Of a stretch of DNA of 64,000 nt, positions 46,292-58,778 are shown piece by piece. The translations under genes and the position numbers were made by a program. Position 1 is the stretch's first letter, and the number at the start of each line of letters is the position of its first letter. Below the pieces are notes generated by a model. The model was not told where the DNA came from, did no database searches, and was given only the letters and a program-made list of their open reading frames with translations. Origin of the DNA: Gigaspora margarita (Eukaryota > Glomeromycota > Glomeromycetes > Diversisporales > Gigasporaceae); the NCBI GenBank assembly GCA_009809945.1, contig WTPW01001620.1, positions 99,697-163,696 on the forward strand, given 5' to 3'.

Positions 46292-47434
46292 CAGTGGGGG
46301 CATATTATTATGGACACTTTTTGAAATTTTATATTGTGCTAAATAAATAAGATATAAAGCTAAAAATTGCACAAAATATTATTTAAATCTATAGCTTTTA
46401 AATAAAAAAAGTTTGCAAAACTATGCAGTAGTTTTTAAGTTAATCAAGGTTACACAGATTTGTGTAATGTTACACATGTATGAAACTAGTAATTTTTAAA
46501 ATATTAGTTATTATAATTGCTATATATAAAAATATATTTTTTTATTAAGTAAATAAATATGATTATTATGCAAAATTTGTTCAGTATACTAAGTTATATA
46601 TAATTCTAATATTTAGAAACTTTATTATAAATATAAAAGTTAAATATTAAATTTAAAATTAAAATATTTTTAAAAAAAGTTTAAATACAATATTTATAAC
46701 TATATTTCATAATTTTATAAATATTTTTTCAAAAAATTTAAAATTTTAGAATATGTATAAATTGTTATGCTAAACATAGTAATTAAGTTTCATTTACTTA
46801 ATAAAAAATTAAATTATATATGCTAAAATTAATATTTATATTTATATTAAAACTAATTTTTACTAGAAATTGTACAAATGAAAAAATTTAAAATTTTTAA
46901 TCTTAATTATTTTAAAAAGTATTGCATAGAATTTTATATATTTTTTTTATTTAAGGGTAGGGTGAACATAGATCAATTTTCATATGATTTACATAGCACT
47001 ACAAAATTTTATATAGAAAGCAAAACTATGCTTCTAATAAAACTTTTTAGAATTATAGTCAATATTCCCCAAAATTTTGTGACATATAATTTGATATTTC
47101 ATGTTTGTTATAGTAAAATTTTAAAACCTATATTATTTAAAAAAATCTATTTTTATATTTTGATGAAAAAACTTAGATAGACCTAAATTTACTTAGGTAG
47201 CACAAAAATAGCTAACTCTGATTGGTCAGATCTATGTTGTTTACAATTCTAATTGGTCGATAACCTGATTTCATATGATTACAACGTGATCACTATTAAA
47301 AATAATCCATGTTCACTCTACCCTTAAAAGCTTTAGATTTAAATAATTTTTATACAATCTTTAGCTTTATATCTTGTTTATTTAGCTCAATATAAATTTT
47401 TAAAAAGTGTCCATAATAATATGTCCTTCTACTG
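46292..47434. mobile_element. Element B2: TA-target transposon with long TIRs, holding A2
   Basis: CAGTGG-type ends with ATATTATTATGGACACTTTT and GCTAAATAAATAAGATATAA, inverted at the two ends; TA at 46290-46291 and 47435-47436. Opposite in orientation to B1. Element A2 is inserted inside its right arm at TTAA; removing A2 restores ATTTAAAAGCTTTAGATTTA, which pairs with the left arm. Confidence 0.8.
46955..47323. mobile_element. Element A2: piggyBac-like MITE inside B2
   Basis: GGGTAGGGTGAACATAGATC and its near complement, flanked by TTAA (46951-46954, 47324-47327). 369 bp, related to A1 at 9180-12339 over its length (shared ATATTATTTAAAAAAA and CACCTGATTTCA-like words). The open frame at 46878-47180 crosses its border and is a by-product. 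Confidence 0.8.
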
Positions 47435-47436
47435 TA

Positions 47437-50400
47437 TTTGATCATAATTGTCAAATTTGGTTAATTTTTTCAAAAATTTGAATTGAGTATAGAATTATGT
47501 ATGTATATACATACAATCAATATTTTTGATTGATGTATTGACATACATTAAACAAAAATAAAAAATTCACACAATTATAGTAATTTCTTTGTAGTTCATA
47601 GCATGTATGCATGTGTGCATGCATGCAGCATACTATGCACATGTATAGTACAGAAAAATGTCATTTTGCCCATACTCAGATTATAATCTGAATATATTCA
47701 TAAAAATTTTTTATAGAGCAAGTGCAAGCAAGAGAACATAGTTAGACTACAATTGGTTGGAATTTGTGAAACCCAAAATTTTCAAAAAAAGTTAATTCAA
47801 AGAAAATCAATTACCAAAAATAAATATTAATACAACCAAAATTTACCAAACAAGTAATTTAGAGTAACACTAAGCTAGAGATTGTACCTATTGGGAAAAC
47901 CTCTACCTGGTTACTATTAAATTACCTGGATATCCAGATAAATTACTATGTCACACAATTGCAAGTTCTACCTGGGTACAATCACTACACCAAGCATTAA
48001 CAATCATTTCTATAAATAACTATCTAATAACTAATTGTAATATTTGTATATATCTTTTTTTATTAAACTTTGATTCATTTTATTTTCTATTTGTCAACTA
48101 TTTTTTTTTATCATGCTTTTTGTGCTTGTATTATATATGATTTACCTATTCTATTTCAAAAATTACAGTATTTTATAAAATACCATATATAAATAAAAAA
48201 CTCTAACTTTCTTAAATCATTGTTATATTTGAAATGTAACTTTTGGGCTAGAATAAATTTATATGTGAATCTTAATGGAAAAGAAGGCACCTCAAATTGG
48301 TTGAATAAATTTTAATAGAATAAAAAGACTTCTATATAACTATCTGAACTATTTCAATTAAAGACAAAAATTACTTTTGAGGGTACACTATTGTATATAG
48401 TAAACAAAAAAAATATAAAAATTGTGTAATCAAAAATCCTATTAGTCAATAAAATAGATGACTATAATAAAAATATGCAAAAGGGTCTCCAATAAAAGTA
48501 TAGCTTATTAAAAATTTTAATGTAAAAAAAATAAATAAATGAATAATAATAACAATAAAATGGTTATATTGTTTATATAAATGTATTTTATGAATATCTG
48601 TAAATATTGTAAAAAATTGTTTTCTGGTAGTTGACTTCGGACTATCATATAATTGTCAGAACACAACTTGTACACTTTTTCTGATTGCTCTTTAGCAGCA
48701 AGTTTTGTAACAGGATTTTTACAGTATCTTAAAGTAAAATTAAAATAACTCCAATACTAATTAGGGTAGCTGCACAGTAAGTGATGTCATGCAGAACCAG
48801 TACAATCTTTATGTTGGTTTAAGAGTTATAAATACAGCATTTATTTAAAAATTTATTTTATTGATAAAGTAGCAATGTTTGTGGTATTTTATTTATTCTG
48901 TTTGAACCCATTTTTTTTGTTCTAAGATTGGTTTTACTTGGGTTAATTTTTTTATTTAGTTATGTTATTTTTGTTCAAATTTTATATGATTAATAATTTT
49001 TGTTTTTTGTATAAATCTTGATTTATATATTAAATTTTATAAATTATATTTATTAACCTAATTATATAATAACACCTATACAAATGATAAAAATTTATTC
49101 TCAAAAAAAAGAAAATAAAAAAAGAAAAAGAAGAAAAAAATTTCAATCTCACAATAATGTTGAGCCCATCATTTTAGTAACAAATTATTACCTATAATTA
49201 AAATGATGTATAAACTAGCATATTTTAATATTTAATATTTATTTATCACAAGTTTTATTTTTCATATGCTATATATGTACATATATATATAATTTTTTGA
49301 ATAACAATCAACAGAAAATGCATAATCATTTCATTACAATGACACAACCAGTACAATTACACCATTTGATATTAAAAAATTAATTTCTTTCTGATGATGA
49401 ATGAATGAGAATCATAGCTTTTACCAAAAAAGGATTCAAGAAAATTAGTATAGGTGGTATAAATTAAACTGATTTCAAGCATCTCTATTATGCACATTTC
49501 AAATTAATATTCAATGCATATGTATATTTATGTATGTATTTCATGCATTTAAGAATAAATACTGTGGTTGTTCACATTATTTACTCAATCAAAGAATCTT
49601 AATATCTTAAAACAAGCAATTAGAAATCACAATTTTTACCAAAAAGGTTCTCTTGCAAAAGAGATATTAGAAAAATCAATTTTACTAGCATCAAACCCAT
49701 GACTTTGGTACAGGAATATAAATTTAATATAAAAATAATAAAGTGTTTTTAATGGCTTAATTAACTTCTAATTATGAATAGCCATGATCTTAAAAAGTCA
49801 AGAGCCTAATAATATTTTATGTTAGCTATTTCATTTTTTATGTGATTGTAATATAAACAAAATAGTCAATATTAAATAACACTTTGATACTTGTTCCTTA
49901 TGTTCACAATATAGAATTAATTTAATTGTAAATATTCATGAACACAAATAAATTGTATTGATTAAAAATTCTTTATATTTACACACTATATTATTATAAA
50001 ATAAAATTAAATAGTAAATATATTATCTTCTTTAGCTATATCCATGCTTACTAAAAAAATCAATATGTGAAATTGCACAACTGGACAACAATCATATAAT
50101 TGTTCAAGTAATTGTAATGATTGTATGGATTGATCAAAAAATATATCAATTTGTAAACTACAATAAATCAAATTAGGATTATTGCAATTTCTATCATGGA
50201 TTACTATAAAAATTCTGCTGCATGACTTACTTGTTAACATGATCATAGTGATCAAAATTTTGCTAGTTTGTGTAGACATTATATAATTCCATCACAGTTA
50301 CTGTAAAATTTTATTGCAGAAAATGCTTATTATTCTATTGATCTCAATATATAGTTAAAGGTCAAATTAACTTGTGCTAGAATTATTGTAATTTCTATCA

Positions 50401-53130
50401 TTTTATTATGAAAAATTCTTATACAAAACTTTCTTGGCATATAATATATAGCTAAAAAAATTGGTGTACATAGAACTTATTTATTACTAAGTAATCTTAG
50501 ATATAGTTATATGTTATTGTAAAAAAAATTTTTGTTACAAGACTTACTTGTTAGTCTATGATATGAAATAGATTGAGATAGTTTGTATTTTAATAAAATT
50601 TTGTGATTTCTATCATAAACTATTGTAAAAATTCTAATACAAACTTTTATATTATTGCAGTAACAATGAAAAGTGAGTTAATTAATATCTCATTGCAAGG
50701 GGTTAGAAGGTAGAGTAGCTAAGTGGGCAATTAATAAGTTCAAATCATATTGTCACCTATCTGAAAATATAAAAACATAATAGATCAATTATAATTAAAT
50801 AAAAAACAATATATATTGTTTTTGTCTTTTTTTATTGATATTGTTCTGTTAATCTAATTTATAGTATTATAAGTTAGGTTTCGTCCAATTTTAACATCAC
50901 TAAATCAAAGTTGCTTTAGATTTAATTTAGATTGCTTTAACATGTTTTGGGTCATTTCATATTGCTTCAAAATTACAATATATTATAAACAACACTTCTA
51001 TATGGACTAGGCTCAACTGAAATGGCTATGGAGTATATTATTTTATTAGAAACCTATTAATATCTGTATCTAGAGCAGCATAATTAAAATAGTATTAAAA
51101 CTAATCTATCAAACTAGTTGTTACTTTATTACAAAAAATAAAATTATTTATGCTTAATGCCTTTTAAGTTAGTATCATGCTTTTTATAACACTCTTGAGT
51201 ATAATTACTCAATAAATAGTTGTACAAGAAAAGGAATACTAGATTTGTTTATAATTAGTAGTTAAGTTTTTGTATAAACTTCTTTAAAACTTTTGCTAAA
51301 AGTATATTACATTATTCACTATGTATTATAGAATAAATTGTATTGGTCTATTTTTAATTATGTAAAAAATAATTGTTGTCTAAGAATTAAAATATACTAG
51401 AAAAATGGAAATCATTTAGAGTCTAAAGAACCAATCTAAATAGATTTTTTTATTATAGTAGACCAAGCCAATAATCATTAGTTGGATTGTTTTGATTATT
51501 GTTTTTTTTACATTACACCTAATCTAGCCAATCAAATCCATAATTTGCAGATACACAGATATCAAATACTTTTGCCTCTACAGTAATGTTCTTCAGACAA
51601 TTATATAATTATTAGGTATAGACTTTCTGTACTATACAATTTTGAATACAAAACATCTTTGGTAGTTTATTTTTAGATATAAGCAATTTTTGGTTAATTG
51701 CAAATATATTATAATCACAAATTACTTATAATCACTATCACTATAAACCTTATTTTTTTTACCAACTTTATTAATAATAAACTCTTGATAGTCACTAATT
51801 TTTAACTAAATACAGATAATTAAATCTAATTGTCAATATTTAAATTAATGCATATTTGCATATTTAAAATTTTTTATAAAAATTCATAAAGATTTAATAG
51901 CAAATAACTTATATTCAATAGTCTAATTTGGATAAAACAACTACCTAAATGTATGCTTTGATGAGACAATTCTAATAAGCTCAAGATTGCTAAAATCTAA
52001 TTGCAAGTTATTGAGTTTATTAAGAATTTGTGTTACTACATGTGTTTAAGATATAATTAAACTTAGACATCTGAAGTAAAAATCTTTAACATTCTTAGAA
52101 TTTATATTTATATTTGAATTTTCAAATTGTCTCATTGAAATGAATACTCAAGTAGTCATTTTATAATATTTATTATATAACTTTTACAAGAATACTTACA
52201 CTCTATACAATTACCACAATAGGACATAACCAAATTGGTGATTATATAGAGGTCAACTGTATATTTACTAAAAGTTTTATCAAAATTAAAGCACTTTTTA
52301 TTATTTGTTTTTTAATTTTTAAGTTCAGTGAATATATTTTTTAACAAAAATTTTAATTTTTGTTGAATATAAAAATTAAAAGCCAAATAATAAAAAGTCT
52401 ACTAATTTTGTTAAAATTTTCAAGTATTTATATTTGATCTTTTAAGTAAGTTTCTTAAGTAACTGTAATCAATTTGTATAGTAAAATTGGACTTTACTAT
52501 ATAGCAACTTTATTGATCATAGAGTAGCTTATTTTTAAGTCAAAGATATTTTTAAGTTTTAACCAAAAGAAAAAGTAGCTTATTTTTGGAGATGGTTTAT
52601 TTTCAGCAATATACAGTAGATATTCAAAATATTTTTAGGTTTATATTATATATTATACTATAGTTTTAAAATATTATATAGGTTCTAGTTGACTTATAAC
52701 ATTTTTCGCAAAATTGAGTTAATAATACTATTGTTTAATGCAGCTATTTCTCTATATAATTTAACAAAAATTATATATCACACCTGTAGTGTTCAATGCT
52801 AGTAATATAAAATTTGTTTAATATGCAAATCAAAGTAAAACAAAAAGTAAATTTTAATTAATATTAGAGTTAAGGCCTGGGATAAAGCAGAAGCATAGGT
52901 TATACCAAAACTTTACAAGGAAATTTTTTTGTTAAAAACTGGAAGATGATTTTATAAATGAATATTTGCATTATAGATAACTATCTAAAAAAATTTGCAT
53001 TACGCCTTTTTATATTACACTACAGCTCATAATAAAATTATCGTAGTGTTGAACACTAGTGGTGTGATTTAACAATGCTGTAATTTAATATTTAAAGCAT
53101 TAAATTATATAATAATTTTCAATTATTATA
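47437..53130. other. 5.7-kb AT-rich gene desert
   Basis: No host gene is supported. Contents: a GCATG-rich microsatellite (47600-47640), repeat F copy 2 (48360-48690, inverse of 42480-42720), a T-rich/A-rich stretch 48880-49140, a possible Tc1-like terminus (about 52190-52260, GATTATATAGAGGTCAACTGTA) and a partial copy of the MITE family of 535-869 (52260-52520). The 90-codon frame at 50007-50279 has no recognised domain. Confidence 0.4.
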
Positions 53131-53717
53131 AAATGCACTTATAGTGTTTTACCACTATAGGTAAATTAGATACAAAAATTCTGTGCCAGGTTTTGTCAAT
53201 CATGTGGCACAGATCTTCTGATTCACAAATCGGATTTTAAAGATCAAGTATAACATAACACAATCAGAAATTTCCAAAACAAATGTTTGTTTTGTTAAAA
53301 ATTGCTTATTTCTTGAAATTTTGCATAAGAAACTGCCTTTAGCACACTAACAAAAAGTTTTCGTTGGGCAGTTTTACTATATAGACTCTCTATCTAATAC
53401 ACAACCCTAACTCTAACCCTAATATAATCTAACTTTAAAGGATTTTTTGCTGCACAACATGATCAATAAAACCTGGCACAGAATTTTTTTATGCAGTAAA
53501 TTAGATACACAAATCTGTGTAACAAAAACAAAAAATAAATTTTTATAATTTTTTTATTAGAGCCCCAAAGGTGGTTTTATAAGCAAAATTTTGAGATATA
53601 AATGTTTTTTAAAAAAATAAACAAGAAAACAAAATTTTATGTTATATCTAATCTTAATTTTTGATTGGCTATTCTAATAGTTTTGTGTAACATAGTTAAA
53701 ACACCATAGGTGCATTT
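53131..53717. mobile_element. Outer MITE with a nested MITE
   Basis: AAATGCACTTATAGTGTTTTA and the complement of AAATGCACCTATGGTGTTTTA bound it. Subterminal CAAATCTGTGTAAC words pair with GTTTTGTGTAAC on the other side. Without the nested element it is about 250 bp. Confidence 0.6.
53175..53495. mobile_element. Nested MITE with the shared core
   Basis: AAAAATTCTGTGCCAGGTTTT and its complement form the ends; GTAAATTAGATACA precedes (53161-53174) and follows (53496-53509), an unusually long direct repeat that should include the target duplication. The interior (AAATTGCTTATTTCTTGAAA, CTAACAAAAAGTTTTCGTTG, AACCCTAACTCTAACCCTAA) matches the cores at 25144-25397 and 38705-39013. Confidence 0.7.
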
Positions 53718-54060
53718 TAGTAAAACTTATAAATTTTTGTCAATACCAACTTTTTTAAATATTAAATATAATAAAATATGATCTAAAACTAGATTTTGTA
53801 AACTAGTTGCTAATACTTGCTATTGATTGTAGAAAAGTATTTATATAATTAGCAATTTATGTGTTTTGCTAATAATAGATATTTATTGTTATTGTTACAC
53901 TAATTTTAAATGTGATTTTTTCAAAATTCATAAGATGTGTTTTGTTAACTAGAATACTTATAACCTTAAATTTAAAAATTACTTCTATTATTTAAAATTA
54001 AATTTTTATTTAAAAGTTTTTTTATATTTGTTTTTTTTTACTAATTTTTATATTTATATC

Positions 54061-54320
54061 TGGGCTGCTATCAATAGAAAATCAGCAGGTCTAAATTTGA
54101 AAAATAATTAATATCTTAACTTTTATAGCTCATATTTTAATAAATTTTAAAGCCATTTTAATGGTTTAATATTCAAAAGAAAGTTTATGATTTAAGCTTT
54201 CTTTGGAATATTAAATTATCAAGGTTGCTTTAAAATTTATTGATATATAAGCTATTAAATTTAAAGTATTAATTTTTTTTTCAAATATTGATCTGCCTAA
54301 TTTCTATTGATAGCAGCCCA
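54061..54320. mobile_element. Palindromic MITE, 260 bp
   Basis: TGGGCTGCTATCAATAGAAA and its complement form the ends; the two halves pair through to a hairpin near 54190 (GAAAGTTTATGATTTAAGCTTTC). No clear target duplication. Confidence 0.7.
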
Positions 54321-55581
54321 TTTGTTTACTAAAATTAATAGTTTAAAAAATGCAAATAAAACAAGTAAACTTATTCAGTAAATATGTTTAACATTCAAAA
54401 AATATTAAAAAAAATAATATAATTAAATATCTACTTAAAATCTAATTATAAACAGAAAAATTAGAACAATCGATTTCAAAAAAGTATTATTAAACATGTT
54501 TTACAAACCAAAAGACAAATATAATAATATAATTATTAATATTTATTTAAAAGGCTAATAGTAAAAACAAGTAAAATATCTAAAAAAGAAAAAAAGTGTA
54601 AGTTGAACAGTCTTTGTAAACCAAAAAATAAACAATATATTAACAGTATTATTAACAAAAAAAATAGCAAATAGCAATAGTTATATTTTTTAATTTAGAG
54701 CACTTGTTTTTTTTATTAAAAATTAGTATCATGCACATTATACAAAGTACAAAATAATTACTTTATATTTTTCTTTAAAAAGAAACTCATCAAGAGATAT
54801 ATACTTAATGTGGTCTACTATAACAATTATATATTTTAATTAGAGCTAGAGTTTTTGAATGCTCAAATATATATACTCAATTATTGACTGACTATTTTTA
54901 CCTATCCTCTTTTCTTTAAATTTTTTCTTTACAATGAGCATATAAAAAAAAAAGAAAAATAAATAAATATTAATAAAAGAATTAAGTACAAAAGGGAATA
55001 TAAAATAAAAAAGCAAAAACCAAACAAAAAAGAAAATGGCAAGAAAAAAATATCTAAATAGTAGTATAATTAAAGCATATACTATGCTTGTAAAATTATA
55101 CAAAAACTCAGTATTCTACCAAAACATAAAAATATAAAATATATAAAAAAACACTATTGAAATAGACCAATTGAAATTTTATAAGCCATTCCAATAGCTA
55201 GTTATTAGTTCTTGCTCTACTTTAAATTCATAAGCAGCTTTGTGAATATTGTGATCTTTTGTTGCTAGTTTATCTTGTGGTTGTTAGTTTGAGAAATTAG
55301 TGAAAAGAGTTTTTGAAAGTAATTGAACAATAGTAATATGAGTAATAATAATACTAATAATAGTGATATTAATAATGACAATAACAATAATAATAACACT
55401 ATTATTGATAATATAATACTAGCACAATAATATTACAAACAATAAAATTCTATTATAAAAGAAAAAAAGTAATATTAGTTAAATATAAACATTACAAGCT
55501 AAATCAATAAAAGTTAAATAATAATAAAAGCTGATAATTATTATCAATTATAAACTATTTATATACTTATAATTAGAGTGC
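54321..55581. other. Gene-free AT-rich stretch
   Basis: Low-complexity AT DNA with AAT-type runs (55330-55460, AATAATAATA). No gene or transposon end supported. Confidence 0.35.
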
Positions 55582-55589
55582 ACTATAGT

Positions 55590-55997
55590 TAGGGTTCCAA
55601 ATCAGGTGACCCGGTTTTGTATGCCATATTTGGTCAAGATTTTCAAATTCTGGCTTTTTCAATTATCTCCTTATTAATAATAAAATTTACAGATAAATAA
55701 TAATTCTATATAGATTATCACAAATGTTCTCAGATTTTTCTATTATTTTTGAGCTATCTAATCTATAAAAATGGAAAAAAATGGGTCACGGTTACCCAGT
55801 TGACCCATTTTGTTTGATTTTAGAATTTAGATAACTCAAAAACTAATATGAGGATTACAAAACTCTATCCAGAAATTTGTAGAAAAGTTACTATCCTGCA
55901 ATTTTGATAATAATTAAAAGCAGCTTAAAAAGATCAGTTTTCTAAAATTATTAATTAAATATAGTAAAAAAAATGGGTCAAAAAGCTTGGAACCCTA
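55590..55997. mobile_element. hAT-type MITE, 408 bp
   Basis: TAGGGTTCCAAATC and GCTTGGAACCCTA form the ends; the perfect 8-bp duplication ACTATAGT lies at 55582-55589 and 55998-56005. The interior repeats ACCCAGTTGACCCATTTT and GGTGACCCGG words in both orientations. Confidence 0.8.
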
Positions 55998-55999
55998 AC

Positions 56000-57874
56000 T
56001 ATAGTAAATAATGAACTAAATTATAAAAGCTAGAAAAAATGTAATTGTCAACAGTGGTAACAGTAACCATATTTGGGTTAGGATTAGATTTAGAGTTAGA
56101 AGTAGATTTATTACATAATAAAATACCACAAGAAACATTTTTTGCTAGATAAAAATAGGGTTGGTTAGGTTGATTTAGGTTCAATTTTGGTTTGGAAACT
56201 TTAGGTTCTATTTTAAAAACCCAAGAATCTGGCTTTTAAAAAGTTACAAAACTTGGTTCCAAAACCTGGTTCTGAACATGATTCCTGAACCTGGTATGAA
56301 CCTAAAAACTTAAAAACTATTATTAATTTAAACAACTAATAACCTACCATGAACCTAAAAACCTATTATAAACCTAAAAACCTAGGTTCCAAAATTGGAA
56401 CCTTGTTTTTAAAAATCAGGTTCTAAAATCAGGTTTTTACGTTCTGGACCTAGAAACTTTATCATCTCTAAATACAAATGACTGTTTCATAGTCATAATT
56501 TTAAGTTATTGCGATTTGTAAGTTTTCTTACAACTATTCTTGCAATTTGATTTAGCTTGGAACTGTCACTGCTGGTTACAAATAGATTTACTCTAAAATT
56601 TAAATATTTAAAAAAAATTATTTTAAAACAATTAATTGAATTTTTACTAAGTAAAATGTTTAGAAAATAGTTCCTGTCTTTATTATAATTATAAAATTTT
56701 ATACTAAATAAGAGACCAAGATAAATTATTTTAGTAAAAAAAGTTGTATATAGAAAAATTATAATTGTTAATTTAAAATTTTTTTTAAGCAACTTATTTT
56801 TCTGCCTAAGTACATTTTGTTCAGATAAAAATTTTATATATAGTTACAGTTTTAAACCAAAATTTTTCTTTTAAAATATTTTATTAAGAAATATACAAAA
56901 TTTACAAAATTTTAACAAAGTGTTCTATGCAACCTTATTCTACTATTTACAATATGCTTAATCTCAAAATTTATAAAAAAGTTAATATGTAAGTTGAAAA
57001 TATGAGGTTTAAATGTTATAATAAATTCATATGCTTTTATTATATTTTATCACTCAGCATAAAACATATCATATCCTCTGACTTTTAAAAATTTTTAATA
57101 CATTACTGAACAGTAAAATGCATTCACCCTTTATTAGTAAAAACTTTAAATTGCTATAACATTTTTTAAAAAAATTAAATCAAAAACCCTCTGACAAATT
57201 AATAGATTTTTAGCTAAACTACATTTCTATAAGAGGATTTTTTCATAATTTTTATTTTAAGAAAGTTTTAGGGTGTTAAATTTATAATAGTTTAACAAAT
57301 TGGCGTTTAATTTATAAAAAAAAAGAAAGATATAGATACATTAAATTAATTAGAATCAATTATACAAAATTATTCAATCAAAAGCGATTATATAAGCACC
57401 AAAAATTGGCACCGTATAGTATAGATTGGATGTCCTTTACTGTCGGTACTGTATAATTTTTATTAATTAATTTTTAGCCAATAAAAATGAAGATTCAAAA
57501 AAGAACATCAATTTCAATATAAAATTTTGAAACAAATCATGTGGTTTCAACTTTTAAGTGCCCTGCCCTATATATTGATATACATTTGACAATAAACATT
57601 ATGGGAAATAAGAATGTAGCTAAAACTAAAAATAAAATGGGATATAAATTAATATTAAAAAACCCCCCAAAAATATTTTATAACAAGCGACTCTTGATAT
57701 AAGAAACCTTTTATAGAAAGATTCAGTTCAAATCGAAAATTTTGTAATAAATCTAGGTGCTTGAGTTGTTTAAGGAAGTTAGAGTTAAGTAATAAAATCA
57801 ATATAGGAAATTAATCTACTAAAAAAATGAGAAATAGCTCAGTATGACTGTATATTAACTAACACACAAATTTA
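56000..57874. other. Gene-free stretch with AACCTAAAAACC-rich repeat
   Basis: 56160-56460 is a field of AACCTAAAAACCTA and GGTTCCAAAA words, probably a decayed MITE (a possible end, AGAGATGATAAAG, near 56470). The rest is AT-rich and featureless; the frame at 56493-56792 has no recognised domain. The last 300 bp would carry the 3' end of the lysozyme gene. Confidence 0.4.
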
Positions 57875-58778
57875 TTAACATCCACCACTTTTGCAAAATA
57901 AATCCCTCTCAGCCTTACGACGTCTTGTTAGACCCTTAACTGGCGTTTGACCAACTTTGTTGAATAAAGCAAATTCATTAGCAGCACCTTTAATGTCACC
58001 AGCATTAAGTTTTTGACGTAAAGAAGATTTTTCATATGCACCACATCCAAGGTTAAAAGCAAAACTAACTAAAGCAGAGAATTTATTTGAATCGATATTA
58101 GCGGTGGTAAGTTTTTTAACGCAATTCTCTTTAGGAATTATATCATTCCTAAGTATTACTTCTCCTTGTGCACGAGTGATTGGAGGGTGAATATCTTTAC
58201 ATTTATTTGTATCGGCATCACAATTATGACCAAAACCTATAGTCCTATGACCACCCTAAAAAATTGCAAAAAAAAAAAATATATATATAATATTTTTATT
58301 ATTAATTAAAAGTCTAATAAATTGGTAATATAAAATAAGAATAGATTAAACTTACACCTGGCATATCACCTTTAAAATCAGTATTAAATCCTTCAAATCC
58401 TTTTACGAGATTTAAGCCTTCATCATTAATTTTGCCATTATTAGCTAATGCAGGAGGAGGATTAGTTGGAGGAGGATTAGAAGAAGGAGGACTATCGCAG
58501 CGTGAAAGACCAACAGCACCATCTACAAAAGCATCAAAACAAAAGGAACCATCTGCTAATTTATCCCAAATGTTTTTACCATCAACAGGATCACCAGTAG
58601 TTTGGCAGACAATATCAACATTAGAACCTTTAGGAGCAACACGAAGCACTTTGGCATTTAGAGATGGCTGTTCGCGGATTTTAAGATCATCATTTGTACG
58701 GAATAACTTTGCCTCAGCATTTATGATGAAGGTGGCTATAATGACAATGGCAACAAACAAAATTTTAGGCGCGAGCAT
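57875..58778 (-). CDS. Secreted lysozyme: SH3b domain plus GH24 muramidase
   Basis: Two exons: 58778-58356 (141 codons, donor GTAAGT after GDMPG) and 58255-57875 (126 codons and stop, acceptor TTTTTTAG), joined in phase 0; 267 residues. Residues 1-23 are a signal peptide (ILFVAIVIIATFIINAEA). About 25-94 is a bacterial-type SH3 domain (LKIREQPSLNAKVLRVAPKG, VCQTTGDPVDGKNIWDKL), thought to bind cell-wall material. A proline-rich linker (SPPSSNPPPTNPPP) follows. From about 116 the GH24 (T4-type) catalytic domain: DEGLNLVKGFEGF with catalytic Glu129, HRTIGFGHNCD, FSALVSFAFNLGCG, GLTRRRKAERDLF. The reaction is hydrolysis of the beta-1,4 bond between N-acetylmuramate and N-acetylglucosamine in peptidoglycan, outside the cell. 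A defence or bacterial-management role is inference. Gene intact. Confidence 0.9.

Noticed and set aside
46878-47180. 100-residue open frame.
   Set aside because: It crosses the border between elements B2 and A2, so it cannot be an ancestral gene.
50715-50747. tRNA-like A box (TAGCTAAGTGG) and B box (GTTCAAATC).
   Set aside because: The two boxes are only about 12 bases apart, too close for a tRNA, and no acceptor stem or cloverleaf can be drawn.
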